Origin: Lacticaseibacillus pabuli
Lineage (GTDB): Bacteria; Bacillota; Bacilli; Lactobacillales; Lactobacillaceae
Assembly: GCF_028736235.1 (NCBI RefSeq)
Contig: NZ_CP117884.1
Location: 806,001-870,000 of the forward strand
DNA length: 64,000 nucleotides
Direction: 5' to 3'
In this document: positions 36,870 to 47,848 of the stretch, in pieces
How the letters are laid out: each line of letters starts with the position of its first letter
How positions within the stretch are numbered: position 1 is the stretch's first letter
Notes under the pieces: model-generated
Database searches by the model: none
Seen by the model: only the letters and a program-made list of their open reading frames with translations
What the model was told of the DNA's origin: nothing
Made by a program: the position numbers and the translations under genes

Positions 36870-39525
36870 AACTGCAAAAATTACACCCATGATGCAGCAG
36901 TACAACGCGGTGAAGGACCAGTATCCGGACGCGTTCCTGTTTTACCGCATCGGGGACTTTTATGAATTATTCAATGATGACGCCATCAAGGGCTCCCAGA
37001 TTCTGGAACTAACCCTGACCGCCCGCGACAAGAGTGCCGCACACCCCATCCCAATGTGTGGGGTACCGCATCGCGCCGTCGACAGCTACATCAACGTGCT
37101 GATTGACCACGGGTACAAGGTAGCGATTTGTGAGCAGATGGAAGATCCCAAGCTCGCGGTCGGTATGGTCAAGCGCGAGGTGATTCAGCTGGTGACACCT
37201 GGGACTACGACCAACGTGCATCCGGGTGCCGCTAAGGAGAACAACTACCTGGCCGCGGTATTGCCGCTGACTGATGGGTTTGCGTTCGCCTATGGGGATG
37301 TTTCCACGGGTGAACTGAAGACCAGCATTTTGGACGATGATTTCGCCCTGGAAAATGAGCTCCAGGCAATTGGGTCGCTTGAAATTGTCGTGCCGGCTGG
37401 AATCGATGATGATTTGGCCGCGAAGTTGAAGCGTGGCGACCGTTTGTTGTCTGTGCAAACAGATGACGGCGAGCAGCACGCGGAAGTGAGCTACACCACG
37501 CAAGAATTAACCGACCACGCCGAGGTTCAAGTCGTTGCCATGCTCGTGCAGTACCTGCTTAATACGCAGAAACGGTCCCTGGCGCACATCCAAAAGGCAC
37601 AGCCCTACGAACCCGCTTCCTACCTGGAAATGGATGCAGATGCCCGGCGTAACCTGGACATCCTAGCCAACAGCCGAACCGGTAAAAAGGGCGGTAGCCT
37701 GCTGGGCCTCCTGGATTCTACCCGCACCGCGATGGGTGGCCGGATGCTACGCAACTGGCTGGAGAGGCCACTGCTGCAGCCTAATAAGATTGTGCAGCGT
37801 CACGCACAAGTGCAATCGTTGTTGGACCATTTCTTTGAGCGCACCGAATTAGCGGACGCCTTGACGGGAGTCTATGATTTGGAACGTTTGGCTGGGCGGA
37901 TTGCCTTTGGGTCTGTTAACGGCCGCGATCTGTTGCAACTGGCCGGCTCCTTGGAAAAGGTCCCGGTGATTCAGGACGTAATCGGGCGCATTGACGACCC
38001 CAGCATGGATGACTACCGCGAATTGGACCCAGTGTCTGACATTACGGACCTGATTCACCGCAGCATTGCCGACGAACCCCCGATGTCACTTAAAGATGGT
38101 GGTGTCATCCGCGACGGCTTTGATGCCAAGCTCGACCATTACCGGGAAGTCTCCAAGAACAGCAAGACCTGGCTCGCGCAACTGCAGGCCGACGAACGTG
38201 AAAAGACGGGCATTCACACGTTGAAGATTCGTTACAACAAGGTCTTTGGCTATTACATCGAAGTAACCAAGTCGAACCTGGACCTGGTTCCAGAGGACCG
38301 TTACGACCGTAAGCAGACCCTGACCAATGCCGAGCGTTTCATCACGCCTGAGCTCAAGGCCAAGGAGAGCGAGATTCTGGAGGCGGAGGCGTCTAGTACC
38401 GCGCTGGAATATGATCTGTTCGCGAAAGTCCGTGACCAGATTAAGGCGCAGATTGCGCGCATTCAGAAGCTGGCTGCTAGCGTGGCCTCACTGGATGTCC
38501 TGCAGAGCTTTGCGCAAGTTGCCGAAAGCCAACACTTTGTTCGACCTGAAATGGAACAAACCGGCCGCGATATTAATGTCATCGGTGGCCGGCACCCGGT
38601 TGTTGAGTCTGTTCTTGGCAAGGCAGCCTACATTCCTAACGACGTCCAGATGGGCAAGGATACGGACATGCTGCTCATTACGGGGCCGAACATGTCTGGT
38701 AAGTCGACCTACATGCGGCAATTGGCGCTGATTGTCATTTTGGCGCAGGCCGGTAGTTTTGTCCCTGCCACGAGTGCGCAGTTGCCAATCTTTGATCACA
38801 TCTTTACGCGTATCGGTGCCGCTGATGATTTGGCGAGTGGCCAGAGTACCTTCATGGTTGAAATGATGGAGGCCAACGAAGCCCTCAGCCACGCCAGCAA
38901 GCGTAGCCTGATTCTCTTTGACGAAATCGGCCGCGGTACTGCCACCTATGACGGGATGGCGCTGGCCCAAGCAATCATTGAGTACCTGCACGACCACGTG
39001 CACGCTAAGACGCTGTTCTCCACGCATTACCACGAGCTCACCGCACTGGCGGACGAACTGCCACGTTTGCGGAACGTGCACGTTGGCGCGACGATGGAAA
39101 ACGGCACGCTCGTGTTTGAACACAAGATGCTTGCCGGTCCGGCGGATAAGTCGTACGGGATTCACGTGGCGAAGTTAGCGGGGATGCCGCAGGAGCTGCT
39201 GACGCGGGCGGCCAAGATTCTGGGTGCGCTGGAAGGTAAGGAACAGGTTAAAATTCCGGTTTCCGCCCCAGACGACAAACCAACTGCGACCGCCGCACCT
39301 ATTGCGCAGCAATCGCCAACACCGACACCAGAACCCGCTGAGGAAGCGGACGATACGCAAGATCAGCAGCTGGCCTTATTTGATGTTGGCCCAGCCGTCC
39401 CAGCGGAATCGCGCGGTGAACATGCGGTACTCAAGCAGCTTGGCGACTTTGACCTGATGGATGCCAGCCCGATGCAGGCGATGAACCTGATCTTTGAACT
39501 GCAGAAGAAATTAAAACGGAAGTGA
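36862..39525 (+). CDS. mutS: DNA mismatch repair protein MutS
   Basis: An 887-residue mismatch sensor. The phenylalanine wedge motif appears as IGDFYELF (~residues 30-37), the ABC-type ATPase has Walker [12 protein letters not shown] (~613-623), Walker [12 protein letters not shown] and STHYHEL. A Pro/Ala/Thr-rich linker (~800-840) precedes a C-terminal helix. ATG 36862 follows GGAG. mutL is 4 bp downstream. Confidence 0.97.
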   Translation: MVKTAKITPMMQQYNAVKDQYPDAFLFYRIGDFYELFNDDAIKGSQILELTLTARDKSAAHPIPMCGVPHRAVDSYINVLIDHGYKVAICEQMEDPKLAVGMVKREVIQLVTPGTTTNVHPGAAKENNYLAAVLPLTDGFAFAYGDVSTGELKTSILDDDFALENELQAIGSLEIVVPAGIDDDLAAKLKRGDRLLSVQTDDGEQHAEVSYTTQELTDHAEVQVVAMLVQYLLNTQKRSLAHIQKAQPYEPASYLEMDADARRNLDILANSRTGKKGGSLLGLLDSTRTAMGGRMLRNWLERPLLQPNKIVQRHAQVQSLLDHFFERTELADALTGVYDLERLAGRIAFGSVNGRDLLQLAGSLEKVPVIQDVIGRIDDPSMDDYRELDPVSDITDLIHRSIADEPPMSLKDGGVIRDGFDAKLDHYREVSKNSKTWLAQLQADEREKTGIHTLKIRYNKVFGYYIEVTKSNLDLVPEDRYDRKQTLTNAERFITPELKAKESEILEAEASSTALEYDLFAKVRDQIKAQIARIQKLAASVASLDVLQSFAQVAESQHFVRPEMEQTGRDINVIGGRHPVVESVLGKAAYIPNDVQMGKDTDMLLITGPNMSGKSTYMRQLALIVILAQAGSFVPATSAQLPIFDHIFTRIGAADDLASGQSTFMVEMMEANEALSHASKRSLILFDEIGRGTATYDGMALAQAIIEYLHDHVHAKTLFSTHYHELTALADELPRLRNVHVGATMENGTLVFEHKMLAGPADKSYGIHVAKLAGMPQELLTRAAKILGALEGKEQVKIPVSAPDDKPTATAAPIAQQSPTPTPEPAEEADDTQDQQLALFDVGPAVPAESRGEHAVLKQLGDFDLMDASPMQAMNLIFELQKKLKRK

Positions 39526-39529
39526 TCCT

Positions 39530-41542
39530 TTGCCAAAAATCATTGAGTTATCTGAAGCCCTCAGCAACCAAATTGCGGCTGGGGAAGTCATTGAACGACC
39601 GGCCTCCGTCGTGAAGGAACTGGTTGAAAATAGTATTGATGCGGGCGCCAACCAAATTGACGTGCGCGTTGTCGATGCCGGCATCTCACGTATTACCGTG
39701 ACCGATAATGGGAGCGGCATTGACGCGGCAGATGTGCCGATTGCATTCAAGCGTCACGCCACCAGCAAAATTGCGACGGTGCGCGACTTGTTTGCCATCC
39801 ACTCACTCGGCTTTCGCGGTGAGGCGCTGGCTTCGATTGCCTCCGTTGCGGACGTCACGATGGAAACCGCGACCGCAGACGGCCAGGGGACCAGTGCGCG
39901 GCTGACGGGCGGTCAAATGATTAATCAGCACAGCCTGCCCCTGCGGCGGGGGACGATGATTGACGTGGCGAACCTGTTCTACAATACACCGGCCCGTCTG
40001 AAATACGTTCGCTCGCAGACCACTGAGATGAGCCACATTGCGGATATTATGAGCCGCCTAGCTTTAGGCCACCCAGATATCGCCTTTACGCTTCGTAATG
40101 GCGATAAATTGGCGATTAAGACCGCGGGAAACGGCGACCTGCAACAGGCCATCGCCGCCATTTACGGTGTCGGAACGGCGCGTGACATGCTGGCATTTGC
40201 AGGCGACAACGACGATTTCGGCGTGAATGGCTACGTGAGTTTGCCGGACAACACGCGCTCAGCACGAAATTACCTGACGTTGCTGATTAATGGCCGTTAC
40301 TTCCGGAATAACCAACTCGTGAAGGGCATCATTGCCGGCTATGGCAGCAAACTTATGGTCGGCCGTTATCCGATTGCGGTGGTCAATATCCAGCTGGATC
40401 CGCAGTTGGTCGATGTGAACGTGCACCCAACCAAGCAAGAGGTGCGTATTAGCAAGGAAAATGTGCTGAGCGACCTGATTACCGACAGTATTCGGCAGCA
40501 GTTGTCCGAGCAGAACCTGATTCCGGATGCGCTCCATAACCTGGGGTCACGTGTCCAACACATCGCGGAGCAACAGCCGGAGCGCAAGCCAACTCGCGAT
40601 GCCTTCGTGCCGCCCGTACAACCTGCTGATTCGGGCTTGCCGTTCAAGCTCGCACCACACACTGCGCAGCCAACGGAGCCGGCTGCAGAATCGGTTCCCG
40701 AGACAACAGCACCTGCAGCGGACACGGGTCTGGATATCAATGACCTTGATGACCACAGCATCTACACAGAACCAAGCAAGTTGGCCCAGTGGGATGCGCG
40801 GTATAACAAGCCGCAGCCCAGCGCGTTTGGCGATTTGGGCTCAGCCGTGGCTGATGAGGTGGCGGCCAAACCCAAGAAGCCTGCAAACCTGGAGCTCCTT
40901 GCAAACGACGCCACGACAGCCTCAGATCAGCAAGGCTTTCCGCACCTGCGCTATCTGGCCCAGATGCACGGGACGTTCCTGCTGGCGGAGACACCGGACA
41001 GCTTTTACATGGTGGATCAGCACGCGGCGCAAGAGCGCGTGAACTATGAGTTTTACCGTGTTGCGATTGGGCAGGGCGCAGATGCTCAGCAACAGCTCCT
41101 CACGCCCATTGTGCTCGACTACCCTTTGAGCGACGCCGAATTGATTCGCGAACGCCGCGATATTTTGGCAAGTGTCGGGGTCCACTTGGAAGAATTTGGG
41201 CAAAACAGCTTCATCGCCTCGAGTCACCCGAGCTGGTTTAAGGCCGGCCAGGAAGAGGATACGCTTCGTGAGATGATCGATTGGGTCATCAAGGACAATC
41301 ACATTTCCGTCGCGGCCTTTCGCGAAAAAACGGCTATCATGATGAGCTGTAAACGCGCCATCAAGGCTAACCATCACCTGGACACACAACAGGCACAGGC
41401 ACTGCTGGACAAACTCGCCCAGGCGGAGAACCCGTACAACTGCCCGCACGGCCGGCCAGTGGTTATTTCCTTTAGCCAGAGCGATTTGGAGCGGATGTTC
41501 AAGCGCATTCAGGATAGCCACGAAAGCGCGGGTTGGGAGTAA
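39530..41542 (+). CDS. mutL: DNA mismatch repair protein MutL
   Basis: A 670-residue GHKL ATPase. IAAGEVIERPASVVKELVENSIDAG (split: IAAGEVIERP then VKELVENS, residues ~12-32), DNGSGI and GFRGEAL make up the N-terminal ATPase motifs. The C-terminal domain holds DQHAAQER and the CPHGRP metal-binding motif of endonucleolytic MutL. The start is TTG 39530. Confidence 0.97.
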   Translation: MPKIIELSEALSNQIAAGEVIERPASVVKELVENSIDAGANQIDVRVVDAGISRITVTDNGSGIDAADVPIAFKRHATSKIATVRDLFAIHSLGFRGEALASIASVADVTMETATADGQGTSARLTGGQMINQHSLPLRRGTMIDVANLFYNTPARLKYVRSQTTEMSHIADIMSRLALGHPDIAFTLRNGDKLAIKTAGNGDLQQAIAAIYGVGTARDMLAFAGDNDDFGVNGYVSLPDNTRSARNYLTLLINGRYFRNNQLVKGIIAGYGSKLMVGRYPIAVVNIQLDPQLVDVNVHPTKQEVRISKENVLSDLITDSIRQQLSEQNLIPDALHNLGSRVQHIAEQQPERKPTRDAFVPPVQPADSGLPFKLAPHTAQPTEPAAESVPETTAPAADTGLDINDLDDHSIYTEPSKLAQWDARYNKPQPSAFGDLGSAVADEVAAKPKKPANLELLANDATTASDQQGFPHLRYLAQMHGTFLLAETPDSFYMVDQHAAQERVNYEFYRVAIGQGADAQQQLLTPIVLDYPLSDAELIRERRDILASVGVHLEEFGQNSFIASSHPSWFKAGQEEDTLREMIDWVIKDNHISVAAFREKTAIMMSCKRAIKANHHLDTQQAQALLDKLAQAENPYNCPHGRPVVISFSQSDLERMFKRIQDSHESAGWE

Positions 41543-41618
41543 CAGTTTGCATGCCGGCGTTCTTGTGGTATTGTCGAAGGGACGATAACGAACGTGTGTG
41601 CGCGGGAGGAGAGAGCGA

Positions 41619-42221
41619 ATGTACGAATTTTTCAAGGGCGTGGTTGCGGCAGTGACCCCGCAGTATGTGGTGATTGACGTCAATGGGGTCGGCTACCGGC
41701 TTCTAGTCGCCAATCCCTACGTTTACCGTGAGGGCAGTGACGTGCAGATTTACGCGCAACTTGTCATCCGTGATACCGACCAGAGCTTATATGGTTTCCA
41801 GGATCAGGAGCAAAAGCAGCTGTTTAACATGCTGCTGTCCGTGACTGGCATTGGACCAAAGTCCGCGTTGGCTATTCTGGCGAACGTGGACACACAGGGC
41901 TTGGCGCAAGCCGTTGCGGCCAACGACGTGAAGTTCCTGACGCATTTTCCTGGGATTGGTAAGAAGACCGCGCAACAAATCATTTTGGATCTCCAGGGTA
42001 AGCTGGATCTGCAGGAGCTGACACTTGCAGAGGCTTCTTCAGCCGCCGCCACACCTGCCGCCAGCAATAACCAGCAATTGGATGATGCCGTGGCAGCACT
42101 CACTGCGCTGGGCTTTACCGAGCGTGAGGTTGCGAAAATCACGCCGAAACTGGCGCAAGAAGATGTGTCCAAGACCGAGGATTACTTGCGTGTTGGGCTG
42201 AAATTATTAACGAAGAACTAG
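41619..42221 (+). CDS. ruvA: Holliday junction DNA helicase subunit RuvA
   Basis: A 200-residue Holliday-junction-binding subunit. It has an N-terminal OB fold (MYEFFKGVVAAV), helix-hairpin-helix motifs (TGIGPKSALAIL, FPGIGKKTAQQIIL), and a Ser/Ala linker before the C-terminal RuvB-interacting domain (DAVAALTALGFTERE). ATG 41619 follows GGGAGGAG, so the upstream in-frame start is rejected. Confidence 0.96.
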   Translation: MYEFFKGVVAAVTPQYVVIDVNGVGYRLLVANPYVYREGSDVQIYAQLVIRDTDQSLYGFQDQEQKQLFNMLLSVTGIGPKSALAILANVDTQGLAQAVAANDVKFLTHFPGIGKKTAQQIILDLQGKLDLQELTLAEASSAAATPAASNNQQLDDAVAALTALGFTEREVAKITPKLAQEDVSKTEDYLRVGLKLLTKN

Positions 42222-42234
42222 GGGGCAGGGCTGA

Positions 42235-43245
42235 ATGACAGAAGACGAACGACTGCTGAGTGCGGCTGATCGCGGCGAAGACGATTCGTCTGACGCGACA
42301 CTGCGCCCGCAGACACTCGCACAATACGTCGGGCAAACTGCCGTTAAGAATCAGCTTGACGTGTATATTACGGCGGCTAAAAAACGTGAGGAATCCTTGG
42401 ACCACGTGCTTCTCTATGGGCCTCCTGGCTTGGGTAAAACGACGATGGCGCTGGTGATTGCCAACGAGCTTGGGGTTCACATTCGCACGACGAGTGGACC
42501 CGCCATCGAAAAACCGGGTGACCTGATTGCACTCTTAAATGAGTTGCAAGCTGGGGATGTCCTGTTTATCGATGAAATTCACCGTTTGCCCAAGATTGTG
42601 GAGGAAATGCTGTACTCTGCAATGGAGGACTTTTACGTGGACATCGTGGTGGGCCAAGGACCCGCCGCACACCCCGTGCACTTTCCGTTGCCACCATTTA
42701 CCTTGATCGGGGCGACAACGCGTGCAGGGGCACTCTCAGCGCCCCTGCGCGACCGCTTTGGGATTAGTGCGCACATGGCCTACTACACGGCCGATCAATT
42801 GAGTGCGATTATTCAGCGCTCGGCGGCCATCTTTAATCTGGCCATTGCGCCAGATGCCGTGCACGAAATTGCGTTGCGTTCACGTGGCACCCCGCGGATT
42901 GCGAACCGCTTGTTAAAGCGTGTCCGCGATTTTGCGGATGTCGCTAACCTTGAAGAGGCTTCTCCCGATTTGGTCAACCAGGCGCTCACTGCACTGCAGG
43001 TTGATGAAAAGGGGCTGGATGCGACTGACCGCAAGATATTGCGTCTGATGATCCGGCAGTATGGTGGTGGTCCGGTCGGGCTGAGCACCATTGCCGCGAA
43101 CATTGGTGAAGAAACCACGACGATTGAGGAAGTCTATGAACCTTACTTGCTCCAAATCGAATTCATTCAGCGCACGCCACGGGGCCGCATTGTGACCCGC
43201 CAAGGCTACGCACATATGGGTGAACCGTGGCCCGAAGAAAAATGA
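42235..43245 (+). CDS. ruvB: Holliday junction DNA helicase subunit RuvB
   Basis: A 336-residue AAA+ branch-migration motor. Walker [12 protein letters not shown] (~residues 62-72), Walker B DEIHRL and the arginine-finger region are present, and a winged helix closes the C-terminus. It follows ruvA by 13 bp. Length is standard. Confidence 0.97.
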   Translation: MTEDERLLSAADRGEDDSSDATLRPQTLAQYVGQTAVKNQLDVYITAAKKREESLDHVLLYGPPGLGKTTMALVIANELGVHIRTTSGPAIEKPGDLIALLNELQAGDVLFIDEIHRLPKIVEEMLYSAMEDFYVDIVVGQGPAAHPVHFPLPPFTLIGATTRAGALSAPLRDRFGISAHMAYYTADQLSAIIQRSAAIFNLAIAPDAVHEIALRSRGTPRIANRLLKRVRDFADVANLEEASPDLVNQALTALQVDEKGLDATDRKILRLMIRQYGGGPVGLSTIAANIGEETTTIEEVYEPYLLQIEFIQRTPRGRIVTRQGYAHMGEPWPEEK

Positions 43246-43247
43246 GC

Positions 43248-43284
43248 AAACAAATAGCCCGGGAATTATTCCTGGGCTATTGTT
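43248..43284 (+). terminator. Terminator of ruvAB
   Basis: AATAGCCC-GGGAA pairs with TTCCT-GGGCTATT around a short loop, followed by TTGTTG. The T-run is weak. Confidence 0.6.
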
Positions 43285-43707
43285 GTGCGGGGCAGGTTTT
43301 CTAACTATCACTACGATGGACAAGCAGTTTCTTCTAACGCACTGCTGTACGGCTTACAAAAACTAGTGTTCGATCACAGAGAGCGTAAATGTGAATCTAC
43401 GCAAATCAGCTACTTTGCCCCGCACCATTATTATAATTGGTATCGTAAGCGTTCGCAAGTGCCTTTGCATCAATAAATATGATGATGGCCGCCGTTATGA
43501 AACTGTACCTTAGACTGACGGAATTTGCCTAAATCCTGCTTTAGGCGAGGCGGGCAATAATGGCGTGTAAATGCCTTACTGCTGGTCGATTGCGCCGGTG
43601 TCGTAGAAATGTACAGATATCCTAAAGAGGGTACGCAAGACTTTTAACTAAGCGCAAAGTCTGGTAAGGTACTCTATGACAACTACTAAGAATGAGGTGT
43701 TTATTAA
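43285..43707. other. Intergenic region before yajC
   Basis: About 420 bp with a 63-codon frame (43285-43476) that has no ribosome binding site and no recognisable product. CCTAAATCCTGCTTTAGG (near 43529) is a short palindrome. The yajC promoter must lie near the end, but no clear pair of boxes was seen. The stretch may hold a decayed gene. Confidence 0.45.
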
Positions 43708-44100
43708 ATGTTTGCAGCAGCACAAGGTGGTAACATGATTTTCACAATCGTGATCGTTGTGGTCATGGTTGTGATGATGTACTTCTCAATGGTCCGCGGA
43801 CCTCGTAAGCAACAAGAGAAGCGCAAGGAAATGATGAACGGTTTGCACAAGGGTGACACCGTTGTGACCGTCGGCGGCCTCATGGGCAAGATTGACAGTG
43901 TTGACCCTAAAAAGGCAACTGTTGTTCTTGACGCAAATGGTGTGTTCCTGACGTTCTCAACGCAGGCAATTGGTCAGGTGACCAAGCGCGCGAGTGCCCA
44001 GAGCACGACTGAAGCAAAGCCTGAAACAAAACCTGAAGCAACTGATACTCAGGATAGCTCTTCTGAAAACAAGACTGACGACACCGATAAAAAGGATTAG
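43708..44100 (+). CDS. yajC: Preprotein translocase subunit YajC
   Basis: A 130-residue accessory protein of the Sec translocon. An N-terminal transmembrane segment (~residues 8-29) is followed by RGPRKQQEKRKEMMNGLHKGD, split as RGPRKQQEK and EMMNGLHKGDTVVTVGG, the family core, then an acidic, Thr/Ser/Asp-rich tail. Located in its usual place after ruvB. Confidence 0.94.
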   Translation: MFAAAQGGNMIFTIVIVVVMVVMMYFSMVRGPRKQQEKRKEMMNGLHKGDTVVTVGGLMGKIDSVDPKKATVVLDANGVFLTFSTQAIGQVTKRASAQSTTEAKPETKPEATDTQDSSSENKTDDTDKKD

Positions 44101-44117
44101 TTAGCGTTTTCAAAGCG

Positions 44118-44154
44118 CGGGATTGCGGATTTTTGCCGCAATCCCGTTTTTTTT
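44118..44154 (+). terminator. Terminator of yajC
   Basis: CGGGATTGCGG (44118-44128) pairs with CCGCAATCCCG (44136-44146), followed by eight T. Confidence 0.92.
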
Positions 44155-44259
44155 GTTTAAAAACGTAAAAAAATTTGCAAATATCGATTCCATTTACCCC
44201 CTGCATGTTGGTATGATTATTACATAACGAGGACAATTCGTAAGAACGGAGCAATGGAC

Positions 44260-44622
44260 ATGGACGAGTCATTGTTTAACTACCAACATGAAAATGTAAA
44301 CGCCACAGAACATGCGAGGCGAGTCGCTCATGTCATGTATCTAGACGATCGTACGCGTGAGTGGCTACAAACCGACACCATCACCGGGTGGAGTGGCGAC
44401 AAAATTCATTATTCACCAGAGGAACGCATTCGTAAATTTGCCGAAAAGGGCTATGCACTGGTGGATGACGGGTTTGAGGGGCACAGTGTGTTTCGCGCGG
44501 ACCATCCCAGCGACCAAATCTTCACCATTCATCTTTACTCGCTTTTTAACGAGGATGACGAGGTGTTGACCAAGGCAAGTTTTGCCCAGCGCATTCGGGC
44601 TTGGTTGGGCCGCAAAAATTAA
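44260..44622 (+). CDS. Stand-alone Muc_B2-like (mucin-binding repeat) domain protein
   Basis: A 120-residue protein that looks like one MucBP/Muc_B2 repeat. The segments TREWLQTDTITGWSGDKIHY, KGYALVDDGF and DQIFTIHLY follow the order of such repeats in mucin-binding surface proteins. It has no signal peptide, no LPXTG and no membrane segment, so it is predicted to be cytosolic or to be released by another route. ATG 44260 is eight bases after GGAG; the ATG at 44254 abuts that site. It has its own -10-like TATGAT and terminator. Confidence 0.75.
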   Translation: MDESLFNYQHENVNATEHARRVAHVMYLDDRTREWLQTDTITGWSGDKIHYSPEERIRKFAEKGYALVDDGFEGHSVFRADHPSDQIFTIHLYSLFNEDDEVLTKASFAQRIRAWLGRKN

Positions 44623-44624
44623 AA

Positions 44625-44667
44625 AATCCTGCTAATCAATGATTTCTTGATTAGCAGGATTTTTTTG
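44625..44667. terminator. Bidirectional terminator between the Muc_B2-like gene and glyA
   Basis: AATCCTGCTAATCA (44625-44638) is the exact complement of TGATTAGCAGGATT (44648-44661); A-run on the left and T-run on the right serve both strands. Confidence 0.92.
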
Positions 44668-44675
44668 TTCGCTTC

Positions 44676-45920
44676 TTAATACTTAATCGCGGCGATAGGG
44701 TGTTTCTTGGTCAATGCCCGCGCGCTGTCTGCGACTGCTTGGAGCACGGTTGGGTCGTCGCGGCCGGCAATTGCACGCACAATCAACTGGCCGACCTCAA
44801 AGCAGTCGTCTTCGTCGAAGCCGCGCGTTGTAATCGCAGCCGTTCCGACGCGGATGCCGCTAGTCTTGAATGGGCCGTTGGTTTCGCCTGGCAATTGATT
44901 CTTGTTTGTCGTAATCATGACGCCATCGAGCAGATTTTGGACTCTGCGGCCAGTCACCCCGTATTCGGTCACATTGACCAATGCCAGGTGGTTATCAGAG
45001 CCGCCAGAAACAATGGTCAGCTTGGAATCGCCGGCGGTCAGGCCGCGAACCATCGCTTGCATGTTCTTGACCACGTTTTGGGCGTAAACCTTAAACTCGG
45101 GACGCAATGCTTCGCCGAGCGCCTGGGCTTTCCCAGCGATGACGTGTTCGAGCGGTCCACCCTGGATGCCAGGGAAGAGAGCGGAGTTGATTTTCTTAAT
45201 GTACTTTTCCTTGCAGAGAATCATGCCACCGCGAGGACCACGCAAGGTTTTGTGGGTAGTCGTGGTCACCACGTCACAGTACGGCACGGGATTGGGATGC
45301 ACACCCGCCGCGACTAGCCCAGCGATGTGTGCCATGTCGACCATCAGCAGGGCGCCAACCGCGTCCGCGATTTCACGGAACTTGGCGAAGTCGATGGTGC
45401 GGCTGTACGCGCTGGCCCCGGCGACAATCAACTTTGGCCGGACGATTTTGGCCTGGGCCAAAATGGCGTCGTAGTCGAGCAGACCGTTATCATCCAAGCC
45501 GTAGTGGTGGAAGTTATAAGTCTGGCCGGAGAAGTTAACCGCCGCGCCGTGGGTGAGGTGGCCGCCGTCAGTCAGGTCCATGGCCAAGACGGTGTCACCG
45601 TCATCGAGCAACGCGCGGTAAGCCGCCATGTTTGCCTGGGATCCGGAATGCGGCTGGACGTTTGCGGCCTCAGCGCCGAACAATTGCTTGGCACGGTCAA
45701 TGGCGAGCTGCTCCACGATATCGATGTACTGGTTACCCCCGTAGTAGCGTTTGCCAGGGTAACCCTCTGAATATTTATTGGTGAGGACGGAACCCTGCGC
45801 AGCGCGAACGGCTGGCGAGACGATGTTTTCAGAAGCAATGAGCTCAATGTTTTCTTCCTGACGCTGTTCTTCGTTGGCGATGGCTTCCCAGAGCTGTGGA
45901 TCTTGTTGTTTGAAATCCAT
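44676..45920 (-). CDS. glyA: Serine hydroxymethyltransferase
   Basis: A 414-residue PLP enzyme interconverting serine + THF with glycine + 5,10-methylene-THF. The PLP-Lys motif is [13 protein letters not shown] (~residues 224-236), with ENIVS and the GSQANMAAY region upstream. AAGGGGG precedes ATG 45920. It lies 28 bp after folD on the same strand, a one-carbon operon. Confidence 0.97.
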   Translation of the reverse strand: MDFKQQDPQLWEAIANEEQRQEENIELIASENIVSPAVRAAQGSVLTNKYSEGYPGKRYYGGNQYIDIVEQLAIDRAKQLFGAEAANVQPHSGSQANMAAYRALLDDGDTVLAMDLTDGGHLTHGAAVNFSGQTYNFHHYGLDDNGLLDYDAILAQAKIVRPKLIVAGASAYSRTIDFAKFREIADAVGALLMVDMAHIAGLVAAGVHPNPVPYCDVVTTTTHKTLRGPRGGMILCKEKYIKKINSALFPGIQGGPLEHVIAGKAQALGEALRPEFKVYAQNVVKNMQAMVRGLTAGDSKLTIVSGGSDNHLALVNVTEYGVTGRRVQNLLDGVMITTNKNQLPGETNGPFKTSGIRVGTAAITTRGFDEDDCFEVGQLIVRAIAGRDDPTVLQAVADSARALTKKHPIAAIKY

Positions 45921-45948
45921 AGTGAAATCCCCCTTATGCGTGTGACAG

Positions 45949-46827
45949 TTACTGGCTAATTTTGGCTGCGGCCGCCCGGATGGTCTGGGCCATGAGCAGG
46001 TTCACGGTCATTGGGCCAACACCGCCTGGAACGGGCGTGATGGCACCGGCAATCTTGCTGACGGCGTCGAAATCAACATCCCCGACCAGCCGTTTCTTAC
46101 CATTTTCATCAATGAAACGGTTCATCCCAACGTCAATGACCGTGGCGCCGGGCTTGACGTCTGCCGCAGTGACCATGTGTCGGCGTCCGGTTGCGGCGAC
46201 GAGGATGTCGGCACGGCGCATCACCTCATGCAGGTTCTCAGTCTGTGAGTGCGCGATGGTGACCGTTGCCCCCCGGTTAAGCAGCATGGCCGCCATGGGT
46301 TTCCCGACGATGTTCGACCGACCAACGATGACCGCGTTTTTCCCGGCGATGTCGATGCCGTAGAAATCGAGAAGCTTGATGATGCCCAGTGGCGTGCAGG
46401 GGCCAACGGTTTCTTGACTGTTTTTCGGCACGGTCCAGAGTCGTCCGGTGGTTTGCAAAGTAAACCCGTCGACGTCTTTTGATGGGTCTATCGCGTTGAT
46501 CACCGCATCATCGTCAATTTGGTCGGGTACCGGCAATTGCACCAGAATGCCGTCCACCTTGTCGTCGGCGTTCAGCTCATGGACCTTAGCGAGTAGGGCA
46601 GCCTGTGTTGTATCTGCTGGTAAGTGCAGGGTCTGCGAGTCCACACCCAGCTGTTCGGCGCGTTTTTGCTTGTTACGCACGTAGATGGCACTGGCTGGGT
46701 CGTCCCCAACGAGAAGCACGGTGAGGTTGGGCTCGCGGCCGATGGTGGCTTTCACCTGGGCGGCGTCCTTTTGCAATTGTTCTTCGAGTGCGGCGATGGC
46801 CGTCTTTGCTTTCATTATGGTAGTCAT
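45949..46827 (-). CDS. folD: Bifunctional methylenetetrahydrofolate dehydrogenase/cyclohydrolase
   Basis: A 292-residue enzyme interconverting 5,10-methylene-THF and 10-formyl-THF. Catalytic Tyr-Lys in AIYVRNKQK (~residues 48-56), [17 protein letters not shown], the NADP-binding GRSNIVGKP and the C-terminal PGGVGPMT are all present. GGAGG precedes ATG 46827. It heads the folD-glyA transcript. Confidence 0.96.
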   Translation of the reverse strand: MTTIMKAKTAIAALEEQLQKDAAQVKATIGREPNLTVLLVGDDPASAIYVRNKQKRAEQLGVDSQTLHLPADTTQAALLAKVHELNADDKVDGILVQLPVPDQIDDDAVINAIDPSKDVDGFTLQTTGRLWTVPKNSQETVGPCTPLGIIKLLDFYGIDIAGKNAVIVGRSNIVGKPMAAMLLNRGATVTIAHSQTENLHEVMRRADILVAATGRRHMVTAADVKPGATVIDVGMNRFIDENGKKRLVGDVDFDAVSKIAGAITPVPGGVGPMTVNLLMAQTIRAAAAKISQ

Positions 46828-47044
46828 GAAGTTCCTCCTGCATCACGCGGCGTTGATTGGCGCACGGCGTTTCCTATATTTTAATTTAACCATATCGCGA
46901 GATAATTTTCAGGTGCTTTATTGTCTTGACAGGTGGTGGCGACAGTTTCTTTGGGGTTATAATTTTAGTTAAGTTGGATCAAAGATTTAATACTAGGGTT
47001 AGCGATGAAGACTGGGTCATGAAGTTCAATTTGGAGGAGCAAAA
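46828..47044. promoter_or_regulatory. Divergent promoter region of folD and the Ecs-like transporter
   Basis: On the plus strand a perfect TTGACA (about 46925) and TATAAT (about 46957) exist but are too far apart (~25 bp) to act together, so each would need another partner. No clear folD promoter was placed on the minus strand. Confidence 0.4.
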
Positions 47045-47848
47045 ATGGCGAATTCTGTACTTAAATTAAACCACCTACAAAAACGTTTCGGATCAAAAGT
47101 GGTCTTGAGCGATGTTGATTTTGAAATTCAGCCTGGAACGATTGTGGGATACATCGGGCCAAACGGGGCCGGGAAGAGTACTACGGTCAAAATCATCTTA
47201 GGACTGCTGGAACCAGACGGCGGCAGCGTTGAACTGTTTGGTCAGCCGGTGTCCAGTCGCGATGGGTCTTACAAGAAGCACATTGGTTACGTACCAGAAG
47301 GCGCGGATGTGTTTAATGCGCTGACGGCTCGCGAGTACCTGCAGCTGGTCGGCCAGTTGTACGGGATGACGTCAGTGCTTGCCGGCGAACGAGCAGAAAA
47401 GCTGTGCGCCATTGTTGGGCTGAGTGATGCGCTCGACCGGCGGATTGTGTCGTATTCAAAGGGGATGCGGCAGCTGGTGCTGATTATCGCCAGTCTGATT
47501 CATAACCCGGACGTGTTGTTCTGGGATGAGCCGCTGAACGGGCTGGACGCTAACGCCGTGCTGCTCGTTGAAGAAATCTTGCGAGAACTGCGCGACCGGG
47601 GCAAAACCATCTTTTACTCCAGCCACATCATGGATGTCGTGCAGAAACTCTCTGACCGCATCATCCTGCTCAATGGCGGTACGGTCGTTGCGGATGGTCC
47701 ATTTAGCGAACTGGCACATGAAGATGATGCCAGTCTGCAGGAGCTGTTTAACGACCTGACCGGGTATGCTGAACATGGTGAGAAGGCCCACGAGTTTGTG
47801 GACGTCTTGATGGGAGGCGGCACGGATGCTGAAAATGAAACGGACTAA
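47045..47848 (+). CDS. ABC transporter ATP-binding protein, EcsA-like
   Basis: A 267-residue ATPase. Walker A GPNGAGKSTTVK (~residues 38-49), signature YSKGMRQLV (the LSGGQ-equivalent, degenerate as in Ecs and other exporters), Walker B LFWDEPLNGLD and the His switch SSHIMD. GGAGG precedes ATG 47045. It overlaps the permease gene by 23 bp. Ecs systems in Firmicutes affect secretion and regulated proteolysis, so an exporter role is inferred. Confidence 0.85.
   Translation: MANSVLKLNHLQKRFGSKVVLSDVDFEIQPGTIVGYIGPNGAGKSTTVKIILGLLEPDGGSVELFGQPVSSRDGSYKKHIGYVPEGADVFNALTAREYLQLVGQLYGMTSVLAGERAEKLCAIVGLSDALDRRIVSYSKGMRQLVLIIASLIHNPDVLFWDEPLNGLDANAVLLVEEILRELRDRGKTIFYSSHIMDVVQKLSDRIILLNGGTVVADGPFSELAHEDDASLQELFNDLTGYAEHGEKAHEFVDVLMGGGTDAENETD

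Noticed and set aside
43285..43476. A 63-codon open frame between ruvB and yajC
   Set aside because: No ribosome binding site, and no recognisable domain; it starts at the end of the ruvAB terminator.
46925..46962. TTGACA and TATAAT as one promoter of the Ecs-like operon
   Set aside because: The boxes are about 25 bp apart, too far for a sigma-A promoter.
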